A stretch of DNA of 64,000 bases from Solicola gregarius (GTDB lineage: Bacteria > Actinomycetota > Actinomycetes > Propionibacteriales > Nocardioidaceae): NCBI RefSeq assembly GCF_025790165.1, contig NZ_CP094970.1, positions 1,116,001 to 1,180,000 of the forward strand, given 5' to 3'. This document shows positions 17,120 through 25,621 of the stretch, in pieces. Position 1 is the stretch's first letter, and the number at the start of each line of letters is the position of its first letter. A program made the position numbers and the translations under genes. The notes below the pieces were generated by a model. That model saw nothing but the letters and a program-made list of their open reading frames with translations, was not told where the DNA came from and did not search any database.

Positions 17120-18694
17120 TTAGATTTGCGGCTTTTTCTGCTGGATCGAGAATCCATCCAGCCGCAGTGTGAGGCGAAACATGCGAATTGCCGTCGCATG
17201 CAGCGTCGACCCGACCGCGACTGCAGCCAAGAGCGCCGCCCGATCATCGGCGATCAGGTGATGGAGCAACGCGGGGACGACGCCGAAGCACACCAGCCCA
17301 CTGGTCACCGCCACCAGCAGTGGCGCACCGAACGGGTGCATATGCAGTGTCGAATGGACCTGCGCCAGAGCCAGCATGTTGTTCAGCAGGATTCCGAGCG
17401 ACCAGCCGATGGCCGCGCCGGCGATGCCGAGACTCGGGATGAGGAGCAGGTCCGCACAGACCATGACGCAGAGCGAGACTCCGGCATTGATGAGGCTCAG
17501 CATGCTTCTGCCCGCCATCAGGAGCACGGTGTCGACCGGGCCACAGGAAGTGGCGACGAGCATCGTGAGGCAGAGGATGACGGCGGTCGTCTCGCCAGAC
17601 ACGTAGCTCGGGCCGAACACACCGAGGAGGAAGTACGCGAAGTTGGCGGCGAGCAGATAGACGGGCCACGAGATCAGCGAAAGCCAGGTGGTGGTGGTCT
17701 CGTAGATCGTCCGGGCCCGGTCGAGATCATCCAGGGCAACGGATTCGCTGATCTTCGGCGCCATGACCTGCTGGATCGCCTGTACGAAGACCGTTCCCAG
17801 CACCAGGAACCGCGTCGCCGCGGCATACACCGCGGCGTCGGTGGCTCCGAGGATTGCGCCCACGAGCAGGACGTCCGCCCGCTGCATCGCGACGTTACAG
17901 ACCCTCGAGACTGCACGCGGGCCGGCGAACGACCAGAACGAGCGGGTGAGCTCACGGCGTTCGGTCCGAGACACAGCCGGCTCGGTACGTCGACGGTCGC
18001 GACCACGCCGCCGGTAGCGCACCAGCCAGTACACGACTGCGAGCAGGGCCGCACCGTACGCAAGCACCCATCCGGCGACGGCGCCGGCGGCCGTACCGAC
18101 GCCGACCGCCATGACGAGGACAAGGGCGAGTTGGACGATGCCCTTGCCGACCTTGTCGACGAGCACGAGCACCCGGATCGAGCCAAGACCACGGGTCGTG
18201 GCGACGCCGACCGAGTACGCAACTGCGATCGGCAGCATCGCCGCCACGATGTAGAGACAATTGGTCATCGCGTCGTCGAGCGTGCCGGAGTCGTGAACGA
18301 GCAGTGGCCCGAGCATCGGCGCCGTCCAGGCGAGGAGCAGACCGCCGGCGGCCGCGAAGGCCACCGGCAAACCGAGTGCCGTTCGCACGTAAACGCCGAC
18401 CAGGTTCTTCTCGCCACGCGCCAACGCTTGCGGGAGCGACCGAAGCACCCCCGTGTCGGCGCCAAGTGTGCCGACATTGAGCACGACCATGAACAGGGCC
18501 GTCGCCTCGAAGAAGATGCCCGCGTCGTCGTGGGTCAGCTGGCGGGTGACGACGATCGGCAGCAACAGGTTCAGCGCACCGGCCGTAATACTGCCGAGCA
18601 GGCTGAGCAGACTCTCCCGCGCCAGCAGCCGCAGCGTCGACTGGTGCCGGTCTGACGGCGGCTTCGCGCCCGCCTCGCTCGCTACCTTCGCCAT
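17120..18694 (-). CDS. Wzx-type polysaccharide flippase (MOP/MATE superfamily)
   Basis: About 524 residues from ATG 18694, 13 bases inside the end of the upstream sulfotransferase gene. It has about 12-14 hydrophobic helices in the order typical of oligosaccharide flippases, with the family start ARESLLSLLGSITAGALNLLLPIVVTRQL and inner-half features such as FWSFAGPRAVSRVCNVAMQRADVLLVGAILG and AIQQVMAPKISE. Proteins of this kind flip lipid-linked repeat units across the cytoplasmic membrane. It is the last gene of the tightly overlapping polysaccharide operon. Together with the polymerase-like and Wzz-like genes it points to a Wzx/Wzy-dependent pathway. Confidence 0.85.
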   Translation of the reverse strand: MAKVASEAGAKPPSDRHQSTLRLLARESLLSLLGSITAGALNLLLPIVVTRQLTHDDAGIFFEATALFMVVLNVGTLGADTGVLRSLPQALARGEKNLVGVYVRTALGLPVAFAAAGGLLLAWTAPMLGPLLVHDSGTLDDAMTNCLYIVAAMLPIAVAYSVGVATTRGLGSIRVLVLVDKVGKGIVQLALVLVMAVGVGTAAGAVAGWVLAYGAALLAVVYWLVRYRRRGRDRRRTEPAVSRTERRELTRSFWSFAGPRAVSRVCNVAMQRADVLLVGAILGATDAAVYAAATRFLVLGTVFVQAIQQVMAPKISESVALDDLDRARTIYETTTTWLSLISWPVYLLAANFAYFLLGVFGPSYVSGETTAVILCLTMLVATSCGPVDTVLLMAGRSMLSLINAGVSLCVMVCADLLLIPSLGIAGAAIGWSLGILLNNMLALAQVHSTLHMHPFGAPLLVAVTSGLVCFGVVPALLHHLIADDRAALLAAVAVGSTLHATAIRMFRLTLRLDGFSIQQKKPQI

Positions 18695-19551
18695 GACGGC
18701 GTACGTCCCCACCACTCGGCGAGGCGGGCGTCCCATGTCTCGAACGAACGGCGGAGCTCGGCGCGAAGGTGCTCGTCCATTGTCGAGCGTGGCCGCGAGT
18801 TGTGCCTCTCGAACCGGATCCCGTTCGCCGGACCGAGCCCGAGGAACTCTCGGACCTCTTCGAATACAGGTTCCGGGGTCGCGAAGAAGTCACCTGAGTC
18901 GACCACCAGGAGCCGCTCGCGCCCGACCGCAGTGGCGACGCGCTCGATCTGCTCGATGTAGCGCCCCCGCGCCAGATACGCGTTGTGCTGAAGCGTGCGG
19001 CTGTCGTACGAGGCGTCATTGGCCATCCGTGCCCACTCCCCGTCGAGTCGGCTCGGCTCCTCCGCGATCGCCGCTTCGAAATCGAGGGTCTCGAAGCCGC
19101 GGGCGAGCTCGTGCGCGTGCGCGGAGTACGCGCGCTCGACCGGGTCGCGCAACAGCATGATCAATCGTGCGTCCGGTAGGTCGCCGGCGATGCGATCCGC
19201 CGCATGGGGGTGGAACATGTAGTACGGGCTCGACTCGCCGGTCTGCGCGGTGCGCCCGCGATGCCGTGCGGTCGCTGCGGCGCGGAGCGGAAAGTGCCCG
19301 CGATACCAGTTCTCCGGCCGATCGTAGTTCTTGTCGAAGTAGTGGATTCCCTTACGGAGGAACGGACGGACGATGTCGGGATGCTGGATCAGCGTCTTGA
19401 ACATCGAGGTCGTGCCACAACGCTGAGCGCCGACGATCAGGAAGGTCGGCTCGAGTCGCGCGAAGGCCGTCGGCGCGGCCAGAGCCTCGGATGCCCGAAG
19501 AAGTCCGCGCCGCCCGAGCTCCGTGCCCCGTCTCATCGCCGCCGTCCTCAT
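18682..19551 (-). CDS. sulfotransferase (heparan-sulfate-type P-loop)
   Basis: 289 residues from ATG 19551, overlapping the stop of the kinase-like gene as ATGA. TFLIVGAQRCGTTSMFKTLIQHPDI is the 5'-PSB loop, KGIHYFDKNY is typical of Sulfotransfer_1 carbohydrate enzymes, and RLIMLLRDPVERAYSAHAHEL is the 3'-phosphate site. The family is well supported and carbohydrate acceptors are usual for it. Its position in the middle of the polysaccharide operon, between a kinase-like gene and the flippase, argues that the repeat unit is sulfated before export. Confidence 0.85.
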   Translation of the reverse strand: MRTAAMRRGTELGRRGLLRASEALAAPTAFARLEPTFLIVGAQRCGTTSMFKTLIQHPDIVRPFLRKGIHYFDKNYDRPENWYRGHFPLRAAATARHRGRTAQTGESSPYYMFHPHAADRIAGDLPDARLIMLLRDPVERAYSAHAHELARGFETLDFEAAIAEEPSRLDGEWARMANDASYDSRTLQHNAYLARGRYIEQIERVATAVGRERLLVVDSGDFFATPEPVFEEVREFLGLGPANGIRFERHNSRPRSTMDEHLRAELRRSFETWDARLAEWWGRTPSWRR

Positions 19552-20747
19552 CGTGCCCTCACCTCGGGTCCGCGCGCGAGCACGGGCAGCAGCCATGACC
19601 CCACCGCACCGAGTGTTGCGCCCGCGGTTTCCTGGTCATCGCGCAGATATCGCTCGGCCAGTGTCAACAGGTATGCGCGTACCACGTGCTCGCATCGCTC
19701 GCGCGGCACGACGTGCTCGAGTACCGACGGCGCCCGGACCACCAGTCGTTCGGCGGCCTCTCTCGGTGCCGCTCCGTCGACCGTGATCCAGTGGTGCAGG
19801 TCATGATGGAGAACGTCGAACCCGACCGGCACATCGCGCTCGAAACGCTCCCAGTCCCACACGGGACAGTCACCCTCGACCAACGCGAAGTTGCCCGAGT
19901 TGAAGTCTCCGTGCCAGGCGCCGGTCTCCAACTGTGTATGGCCGTCGAGGGCCTCGAGGACCTCGGCGAAGGGCGACCCGCGTTCGCCCATCGTCGCGAA
20001 CGACCGCCCGAGACGATGCCTGAGCGGATGGTTGGTCCAGTCGCGCACCGAGGTCTGTCCCGGCAGCGTGGCAATGGAACGCGCCAGCCGGACGAGCCGT
20101 GCACGGGCGCCCCGGCCCGATAGGCGATGCGCAGGGACGATCAGCGGCGTCATGCCGAGCACCCGGCTGCCGTGCCAGTCGAACTCGAAGAGTCGCTCGG
20201 GAATGTGCAGGCCCAGCGGGTGACCTTCGCCAAGCCGAGCAAGAGTTTGGGACTCATCGCTGACGAGTGAGCGCGTCAACGGGTTGTGGCCTACCTTGAC
20301 GAACGCCAACGGTGCACCGGACTCGTCGCTTACCTGAACGATGGGTTTGCGGTTGGCGCGCGCCGGGCCAACGGGTAGGGCGAGGTGGACGTACTGCCGG
20401 CCGAGGCAGTGGGCCAGCTCGCGCGTGAAGTCCGTTGCGTCGTCAGGTGTCACCGTCAGCTTTGCTCGGGGAAGCCAGCGCAGGCCACCGGTGCTCGCCG
20501 CAGCGGCAATGACCGAGCGGGCAAGCCTGGTTCGCCGACGCTGGCCACTGAGCTGGCGCCGAACTGCATGCGCGGTTGCGCGCGGCGACTCCGCCGAGAG
20601 CAGCAGGCGCGCCTTAGCGACCGACGGCACGGCGACGAAGCTGTGCCGGTGCACGGAGTCGCGACCTGAACGCGTCGAGTGCGCGCTCGGGTAGAGGGTC
20701 TCGAGCATCTCCACTGCGGCGGAGCGGTCGCGTTTGACCCGCGTCAT
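19548..20747 (-). CDS. APH/choline-kinase-like phosphotransferase in polysaccharide operon
   Basis: 399 residues. ATG 20747 overlaps the stop of the polymerase-like gene (ATGA). The C-terminal half has the aminoglycoside-phosphotransferase-type catalytic signature GAWHGDFNSGNFALVE followed by VWDWERF, and GAPLAFVKVGHN may carry the ATP-binding Lys. The first 110 residues are basic and unassigned. Proteins of this fold phosphorylate small alcohols or sugars, so here it may phosphorylate a sugar precursor or decorate the glycan. It could also be a regulatory kinase. The fold is fairly certain and the substrate is not. Confidence 0.65.
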   Translation of the reverse strand: MTRVKRDRSAAVEMLETLYPSAHSTRSGRDSVHRHSFVAVPSVAKARLLLSAESPRATAHAVRRQLSGQRRRTRLARSVIAAAASTGGLRWLPRAKLTVTPDDATDFTRELAHCLGRQYVHLALPVGPARANRKPIVQVSDESGAPLAFVKVGHNPLTRSLVSDESQTLARLGEGHPLGLHIPERLFEFDWHGSRVLGMTPLIVPAHRLSGRGARARLVRLARSIATLPGQTSVRDWTNHPLRHRLGRSFATMGERGSPFAEVLEALDGHTQLETGAWHGDFNSGNFALVEGDCPVWDWERFERDVPVGFDVLHHDLHHWITVDGAAPREAAERLVVRAPSVLEHVVPRERCEHVVRAYLLTLAERYLRDDQETAGATLGAVGSWLLPVLARGPEVRAR

Positions 20748-22201
20748 GACTGGACCACCTCGCGGTCCGCATCACGGGAGGTTCGAACCGTCGCGGGTGT
20801 CCGCTCAGCCAACGACTCGCGTCGGAGCCGGTCATTGCGCCACAGGAGCCCCGCGGAGATCATCGCGATCGTGAGCGGCACGGTCAATGCGCTGTAGAAG
20901 AACGCATAGAACACCTGTAGAAGCAGCACGAGTGTCGCCGCGATCCCGAGCGGCGAATTGTCGTGACGACCGAACCAGGCAATCCGTAGGAGGAAGCCGA
21001 GGTAGAGCGCGGCCCCCACGAACCCTTGTGCGATGAGGAGCAGCCAGAACTGACCGGTGCTTCCGATCACCCGGTTTCCGCACTTCGGGCAGTCGGGACT
21101 GGCCCCGATCGCGATCGAAGTCTCGCTACCGACCGTCAGCCTCGTGCTCCCTGCTCCGATGATGGGCGATGCTTCCGCGGCGTCCCACGACGCATCTGCC
21201 AACGCGGCACGGATGTCGTTGCTGTGCGGGTTCTCGAGCCGTTCGGACACCAGCGTGCTGAGCGGTGAAACGACGAATGCCACCGCGGCAACCGACGCGA
21301 CCAGCAGGCTGACGAACCCCACGAGCAGTCGCCCCCGCATTGCGAGTCGGGCCACGACGTACACGAGTGCGAGCATCAATCCCATCCACACGGCGCGGTT
21401 CAGGGAATGGACGATCGGAACGGCGGCGATGAGCAGGAGGCAGACCAGCAGGACGCGCTTGCCCAGGCTGCCCAGAACTCCCCAGGCCATCACGGCCCAG
21501 ATCAGGCACAGGGACAGGGCGTTGCCCCATGCGTTCGTGTACGCGAACGGCGCGGCCGGTCGCGGCTCAGGGTCTCCGATGATGTCTTGGACCTGCGCAA
21601 GACGTGCGGTGTCTCCGCCGGCCGCGAGTGCGTCGGGGAGCAGCCGCGTCATCAGCGTCTCGAACTCGAATGTCGGGAAAAGCATCGCAGCGACGCCGAG
21701 CGCGACTGTCGAAACGGCGAGCCATGCCATCCACCTGATCAGGCGTGCCCGCGGGAGCTCCTTCTCGGTGGCGTTGCCGACGTACAGCAGCACGACGGTC
21801 ACGGCGAGGTACTGAAGCAGTCGTACGCCGAACGAGATGTAGTGACCGATGCCCTCGGACCCGATTGTGTCCGGCACCTGATAGTTCAGCATCGCGCCGC
21901 TCGCCGCGACCCAGACCAGGAACACCATCCACAACCAGAATCCCGGAGGGACCCGAACAGCGCGCCGACGGAGCTGCCAGGCAAGCGGGGCGGCGAGCAC
22001 CGGAAGGACGAGATCCATGATCCCGAGTGCCCACCAGATCGGGACACCGGCGGTGAGCAGGCCGATCTGCCAACCCGGCCGAAGTCCGCGGGAGAGCCTG
22101 TGGCGGCCTCGCGTTCCGGAGGCGTCAACCGTTACGGTGACGCGCCCGTCGACATCGGTCGCGAGGCGGTCGATCGGTGCAGACCCGACGGCCCGGATCA
22201 C
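20744..22201 (-). CDS. O-antigen ligase/polymerase-like membrane protein
   Basis: About 485 residues from GTG 22201, whose GTGA overlaps the stop of the GT14-like gene; the longer upstream frame is Arg-rich shadow sequence. It has around 11 membrane helices and one long extracytoplasmic loop (about ERLENPHSNDIRAAL ... IIGAGSTRLTVGS ... GSTGQFWLLLIAQGF) typical of Wzy_C/O-antigen ligase proteins, with SLNRAVWMGLMLAL just before it. It probably polymerises repeat units on the outer face of the membrane. Overlaps with both neighbours indicate co-translation. A CxxC (DCPKCGNR) in the loop is unusual for the family. Confidence 0.75.
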   Translation of the reverse strand: MIRAVGSAPIDRLATDVDGRVTVTVDASGTRGRHRLSRGLRPGWQIGLLTAGVPIWWALGIMDLVLPVLAAPLAWQLRRRAVRVPPGFWLWMVFLVWVAASGAMLNYQVPDTIGSEGIGHYISFGVRLLQYLAVTVVLLYVGNATEKELPRARLIRWMAWLAVSTVALGVAAMLFPTFEFETLMTRLLPDALAAGGDTARLAQVQDIIGDPEPRPAAPFAYTNAWGNALSLCLIWAVMAWGVLGSLGKRVLLVCLLLIAAVPIVHSLNRAVWMGLMLALVYVVARLAMRGRLLVGFVSLLVASVAAVAFVVSPLSTLVSERLENPHSNDIRAALADASWDAAEASPIIGAGSTRLTVGSETSIAIGASPDCPKCGNRVIGSTGQFWLLLIAQGFVGAALYLGFLLRIAWFGRHDNSPLGIAATLVLLLQVFYAFFYSALTVPLTIAMISAGLLWRNDRLRRESLAERTPATVRTSRDADREVVQS

Positions 22202-23052
22202 GTCGCCCGCCCCATGTCCGTATACGCGGACTGCAACTCCATTGCCGTCTCTAGGTCGTCGAACTTGCGCGCAAAGAATGCGTCCGACGCGACGACCGCC
22301 GGTATATCCGCGGGACGAAGGACAGCGGGATGCGCGGCCCCAGGCGTCCAGCGCATGAATCGGCGGGTGGTGTCGGCGATGCGCAGACCGGTGTCGCCGT
22401 TGTGCAGAAGGGTGGGCAGCAGTGCTTCGTCGGTTGCCGTACACCGTGACAGGAAGCGCTCGACGTCGCCCAGACCGTGTCGCTGTTCGATCACATGCCG
22501 CAGGGCCCTGCCACTCAGGTTTACCCACGCGTCGCCGATGAACAGGCCCGTGCCGTCATCGAACGGATTCCGGCGGACAAAGGGGACTGAGTGGTGGGTA
22601 CCCGGAAGGCGTACCCGCTGTAGGTATCGCTTCCTGCACTGCACCTGCCAGGGATGCTCCGGCGTGTCCGGACGACGCGGGACCGCAAACCATCGTGCGT
22701 ACGCATCGTGCGAACTCTCTGCAAGGGTCGACTCGATCGCACGCATGGGCCGGCACAGCTGGTCTCGCCCCGATACGACCAACACCCATGACAGTTCGGC
22801 GTAACGGTCGAGGCAGAACTCGAGGCTGTCGAGGATGGCGAGCCCTAGGTCCTCACGGCCCCAACGCAAGTGCGTAGGGTTCGGAACCCTCACCACGCGG
22901 TCATCGGTCGGCAGATCAAGAGCGGGCCCGCGAGGATCGTGGTGGACGACGAATACCGAGTTGCTCCCACGCAGGACACCGTCGGCAAGCAGCCGCAGCA
23001 GCCCCGGTGAGTCATGGCTCAGGGCGAGGACAACTACTGGACCGTTACTCAT
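22198..23052 (-). CDS. core-2/I-branching (GT14)-like glycosyltransferase
   Basis: 284 residues from ATG 23052. Its ATGAGTAA overlaps the last codons of the upstream sulfotransferase by 8 bases. The sequence starts with VVVLALSHDSPGLLRLLADGVL and then VFVVHHDPRG. It contains ELSWVLVVSGRDQLCRP, the SG(Q/R)D segment of the family, and CTATDEALLPTLLHNG, the late acidic motif, as in beta-1,6-GlcNAc/xylosyl-type GT14 enzymes. It would add a branch sugar to the lipid-linked unit. The family is likely; donor and acceptor cannot be read from the sequence. Confidence 0.7.
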   Translation of the reverse strand: MSNGPVVVLALSHDSPGLLRLLADGVLRGSNSVFVVHHDPRGPALDLPTDDRVVRVPNPTHLRWGREDLGLAILDSLEFCLDRYAELSWVLVVSGRDQLCRPMRAIESTLAESSHDAYARWFAVPRRPDTPEHPWQVQCRKRYLQRVRLPGTHHSVPFVRRNPFDDGTGLFIGDAWVNLSGRALRHVIEQRHGLGDVERFLSRCTATDEALLPTLLHNGDTGLRIADTTRRFMRWTPGAAHPAVLRPADIPAVVASDAFFARKFDDLETAMELQSAYTDMGRAT

Positions 23053-23854
23053 CGTCGGTCGCACTCCGTGCGGCGTCGAACGTGGTTGCCAGGTCCCCCA
23101 TGTCGTAGCCGAAGGCCGCCACCCTGTCTGCGTACGTGGCGACCAGTCGCTGGGCGGTCGACGACCGCCACGGCAGTCTCGACTCGGACATCGCACGCCA
23201 CCGCTCGGCGTACGCGTCGCTGCGAGCCGAGTCGAACGAGTCCGCCGGGATCGACCCATCGAGGCCGATGAACGAGGCGACGTCGCCGAGTACGACGGAG
23301 GGATCGGCGACGAGCTCCTCGTACCGGACGAGCTGGATGTGCTCGACCGACCGTGCGTCCTCGCGGAACAGCTCGTACGCGCGGAGCCAGTGCTCCATGA
23401 GGTCCGACAGCGGGCGGGAGCCGACCCATTTGCTGGTCGACAGCGCCACGATGAGCGGATGCCGCATGATCACGACGAATCGCGCTTCGGGGAACAGCGC
23501 CTGGAGGAATCGGGTCATGATCAGGTTCGGCGGCGACTTCTCGAGCCAAACGGGGGCAGCATCGTCCCAGTTGCTCGACCATTGCTCGAGGAGCCGGTCG
23601 GCGCTCTCGGTGGACACGAGCGGGGAGGCCTCGGTCAGATGTGCCCGTGGGTCGAGAGCGAACCGCCCGGCGCCGCCGTACTCGCGCGCCGGCGGGTACA
23701 CGTTCTGCAGGTGCTGACCTTCGTCCTCCTTGACCCCGGTGTCCGCAAAGGCACTGACCGAGTGGTGTGCTCCGATGGCACGCGCCAACGGCGTTGTGCC
23801 GCTGCGGTGCAACCCGCCGACGAATACGAGGCGATGGCTGACGTCGAGGGCCAT
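23045..23854 (-). CDS. sulfotransferase family protein
   Basis: 269 residues. ATG 23854 shares one base with the stop of the Wzz-like gene (TGATG). LVFVGGLHRSGTTPLARAIGAH is the PAPS 5'-loop and RFVVIMRHPLIVALSTSKWVG the 3'-phosphate segment, with WLEKSPPNLIMTRFL between them. This is the Sulfotransfer_3/tyrosyl-protein-like branch, which in bacteria often acts on sugars or lipids. It is the third of four sulfotransferase domains in this 24-kb region and differs clearly from the others, so the polymer is probably sulfated at more than one position. Confidence 0.8.
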   Translation of the reverse strand: MALDVSHRLVFVGGLHRSGTTPLARAIGAHHSVSAFADTGVKEDEGQHLQNVYPPAREYGGAGRFALDPRAHLTEASPLVSTESADRLLEQWSSNWDDAAPVWLEKSPPNLIMTRFLQALFPEARFVVIMRHPLIVALSTSKWVGSRPLSDLMEHWLRAYELFREDARSVEHIQLVRYEELVADPSVVLGDVASFIGLDGSIPADSFDSARSDAYAERWRAMSESRLPWRSSTAQRLVATYADRVAAFGYDMGDLATTFDAARSATDDE

Positions 23855-25464
23855 CAGGCCCCCCGATGGAGGAGTTTCGACTTCCCTTTGGTGTGCGGCG
23901 CCCTGGGCTCCGTGGCGGTAGGGGCATCTGCGCGCGGCTCGCTGGCGCTTACGTCGTCGAGGTCCACCTCATCCACGGGGGACTCGGACGGATCCGGTTC
24001 TGTCCCGAGGGGCACGTGCGGCCGATTACGGCCGCGCTTACGCGCGCGCTTGCGATCCCGGCGTACCGCGACTCCGACGACGTCGGTCGCGCCGACCTTC
24101 TTCACGTCGTCGACGACTTCCTCCATCTCGACCCGGCTCGTGTTGTCGAGCTCCACGACGATGAGCACGAGATCGACGTATCGGCCGAGCAGCGGCAGAT
24201 CGAACGACGGATCACCCGTTGGCAGTTCGAGCACCGCCATGTCGAAGTCGGACTCGAGCTGATCGAGAACCGGCCGAATACGGCGGTGCCGCAGCTCACC
24301 CGCGTTCACCAGACCGAGAGTCGCGTAGTCCCTGCGGGTCAGTGCACCTCGGCGGTCGATGTCGCGCGCCTCGCTACGGACGGCAGCGTCACGCCGGGAC
24401 GCCTCGCGGACGTGGACGGTGGTCGTACCCGTTTGTGCCGCGAGCACAGCGAGGGTCGCACCGATCGCATCGGCAGACGATTGGTCGGACGGTCCGCACA
24501 CGAGGACACTGCGGGTCGAGCCTCCGTACGCCGCGATGATCGAGTGGTAGAGGCCACGCACCTCGGGCAGCGGAGCGTCGACGATCCCGGTGACCGTGTC
24601 GAATACCCGGACCTCCGACATCACCGGCAGCCCGTACGTGCGCTCCAGATCGTGCGTGGTGTGCGGTCGCCGGTCGAGCTTCTCCCGCAAGATGGCGGCC
24701 GCGAGCGCGCCGAGGAAGCCGAGCAACGCCGTGCTCACCATCACGAGGAACGGTCGCGGTGAGGTGGGTGAGCTCGGCAGCGGTGGATCGACGATGACGG
24801 TGCCCGGCCGCTGAACCGTTCCCTCGAGTGGGCCCAGCTGAGTGTTCAAGGTCTCCAGCTGCGCCGTCAGTTGGATCCGCCGGGTGCGGAGCACCGTCCG
24901 CTGTGACGCATCGACCGTCTCGCGAATCTGCTGGGTGACATCCGTGAGCTGACCGGTCAGGTCGTCAACACGATCGCGCAGTCGGTCGACATCGGCGTCG
25001 ACTGCGTCCTGCGCGACGCTCGCGCGGTTGTCCAGGTACGCATCCGCAAACGCGGACGCGCCGGCCTGTGCCTCCGCCGGCGTCGATCCGGAGAACGCGA
25101 TCTCCAGAACGGTCGTGTTCGCCGGGACGGTCACGGTCACGTTCGACGCGAGTTGAGCCGGACTGGAGTCGTCGTCGAGCTCGTCTCCCGCGCCGTCGGC
25201 CACCGCCGCCGATCGGACGATCTGCGCCTCGGTGTCGAGGTTGATACCCTCGCTGGTCACGCCGTTGGTGAGCTCGGTGTCGCTCGAGGTCGCGTACACG
25301 AGAACCTTCGAGGTTGACGTGTACGTCTTGGGCGCGAGCTGGAGGTACGCCGCACCGATGATCAGGCCGAGAACAAGACCGCAGAGGATCCACCGCCACC
25401 GTCGTTTGACGAAGGCGGCGTAGTCGCCGAACTCCAAGGCGTTTCCGTACTGCGGATCGTGCAC
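23854..25464 (-). CDS. Wzz/CpsC-like chain-length protein with degenerate BY-kinase domain
   Basis: About 536 residues. I place the start at GTG 25464 because GAAGGAGGGG lies directly upstream; an in-frame GTG at 25638 would overlap the previous gene without a ribosome site. After YAAFVKRRWRWILCGLVLGLIIGAAYL (first membrane helix) comes a Wzz-type outer domain with a coiled coil, then a second helix (FLVMVSTALLGFLGALAAAIL) and a cytoplasmic Rossmann-like domain. In BY-kinases that domain has a GxxxGKS/T Walker A. Here the equivalent stretch is VLVCGPSDQSSADAIG, with no Lys, and the tail lacks a Tyr cluster. It should therefore regulate chain length without kinase activity, unless a partner supplies it. 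Confidence 0.75.
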   Translation of the reverse strand: MHDPQYGNALEFGDYAAFVKRRWRWILCGLVLGLIIGAAYLQLAPKTYTSTSKVLVYATSSDTELTNGVTSEGINLDTEAQIVRSAAVADGAGDELDDDSSPAQLASNVTVTVPANTTVLEIAFSGSTPAEAQAGASAFADAYLDNRASVAQDAVDADVDRLRDRVDDLTGQLTDVTQQIRETVDASQRTVLRTRRIQLTAQLETLNTQLGPLEGTVQRPGTVIVDPPLPSSPTSPRPFLVMVSTALLGFLGALAAAILREKLDRRPHTTHDLERTYGLPVMSEVRVFDTVTGIVDAPLPEVRGLYHSIIAAYGGSTRSVLVCGPSDQSSADAIGATLAVLAAQTGTTTVHVREASRRDAAVRSEARDIDRRGALTRRDYATLGLVNAGELRHRRIRPVLDQLESDFDMAVLELPTGDPSFDLPLLGRYVDLVLIVVELDNTSRVEMEEVVDDVKKVGATDVVGVAVRRDRKRARKRGRNRPHVPLGTEPDPSESPVDEVDLDDVSASEPRADAPTATEPRAPHTKGKSKLLHRGA

Positions 25465-25621
25465 CCCGTGCCCCTCCTTCGCTCCCCCGACGGCCGGGTA
25501 GCCGACGTCAGTGTATGGACTTGCGTCCGGTGCTTGCAGCGGAACGACATCTAACGCATGGATGTCGTCCGTTGCCGCCTCTTCGGGAGGAGGCAACGGC
25601 CGTAACCGGGGCGGCCGCCGG

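Noticed and set aside
17126-18655. Long open frame (509 codons) on the plus strand
   Set aside because: Antisense to the flippase; composition is Arg/His/Asp/Gln-rich without domains, as expected for the complementary strand of GC-rich membrane-protein DNA.
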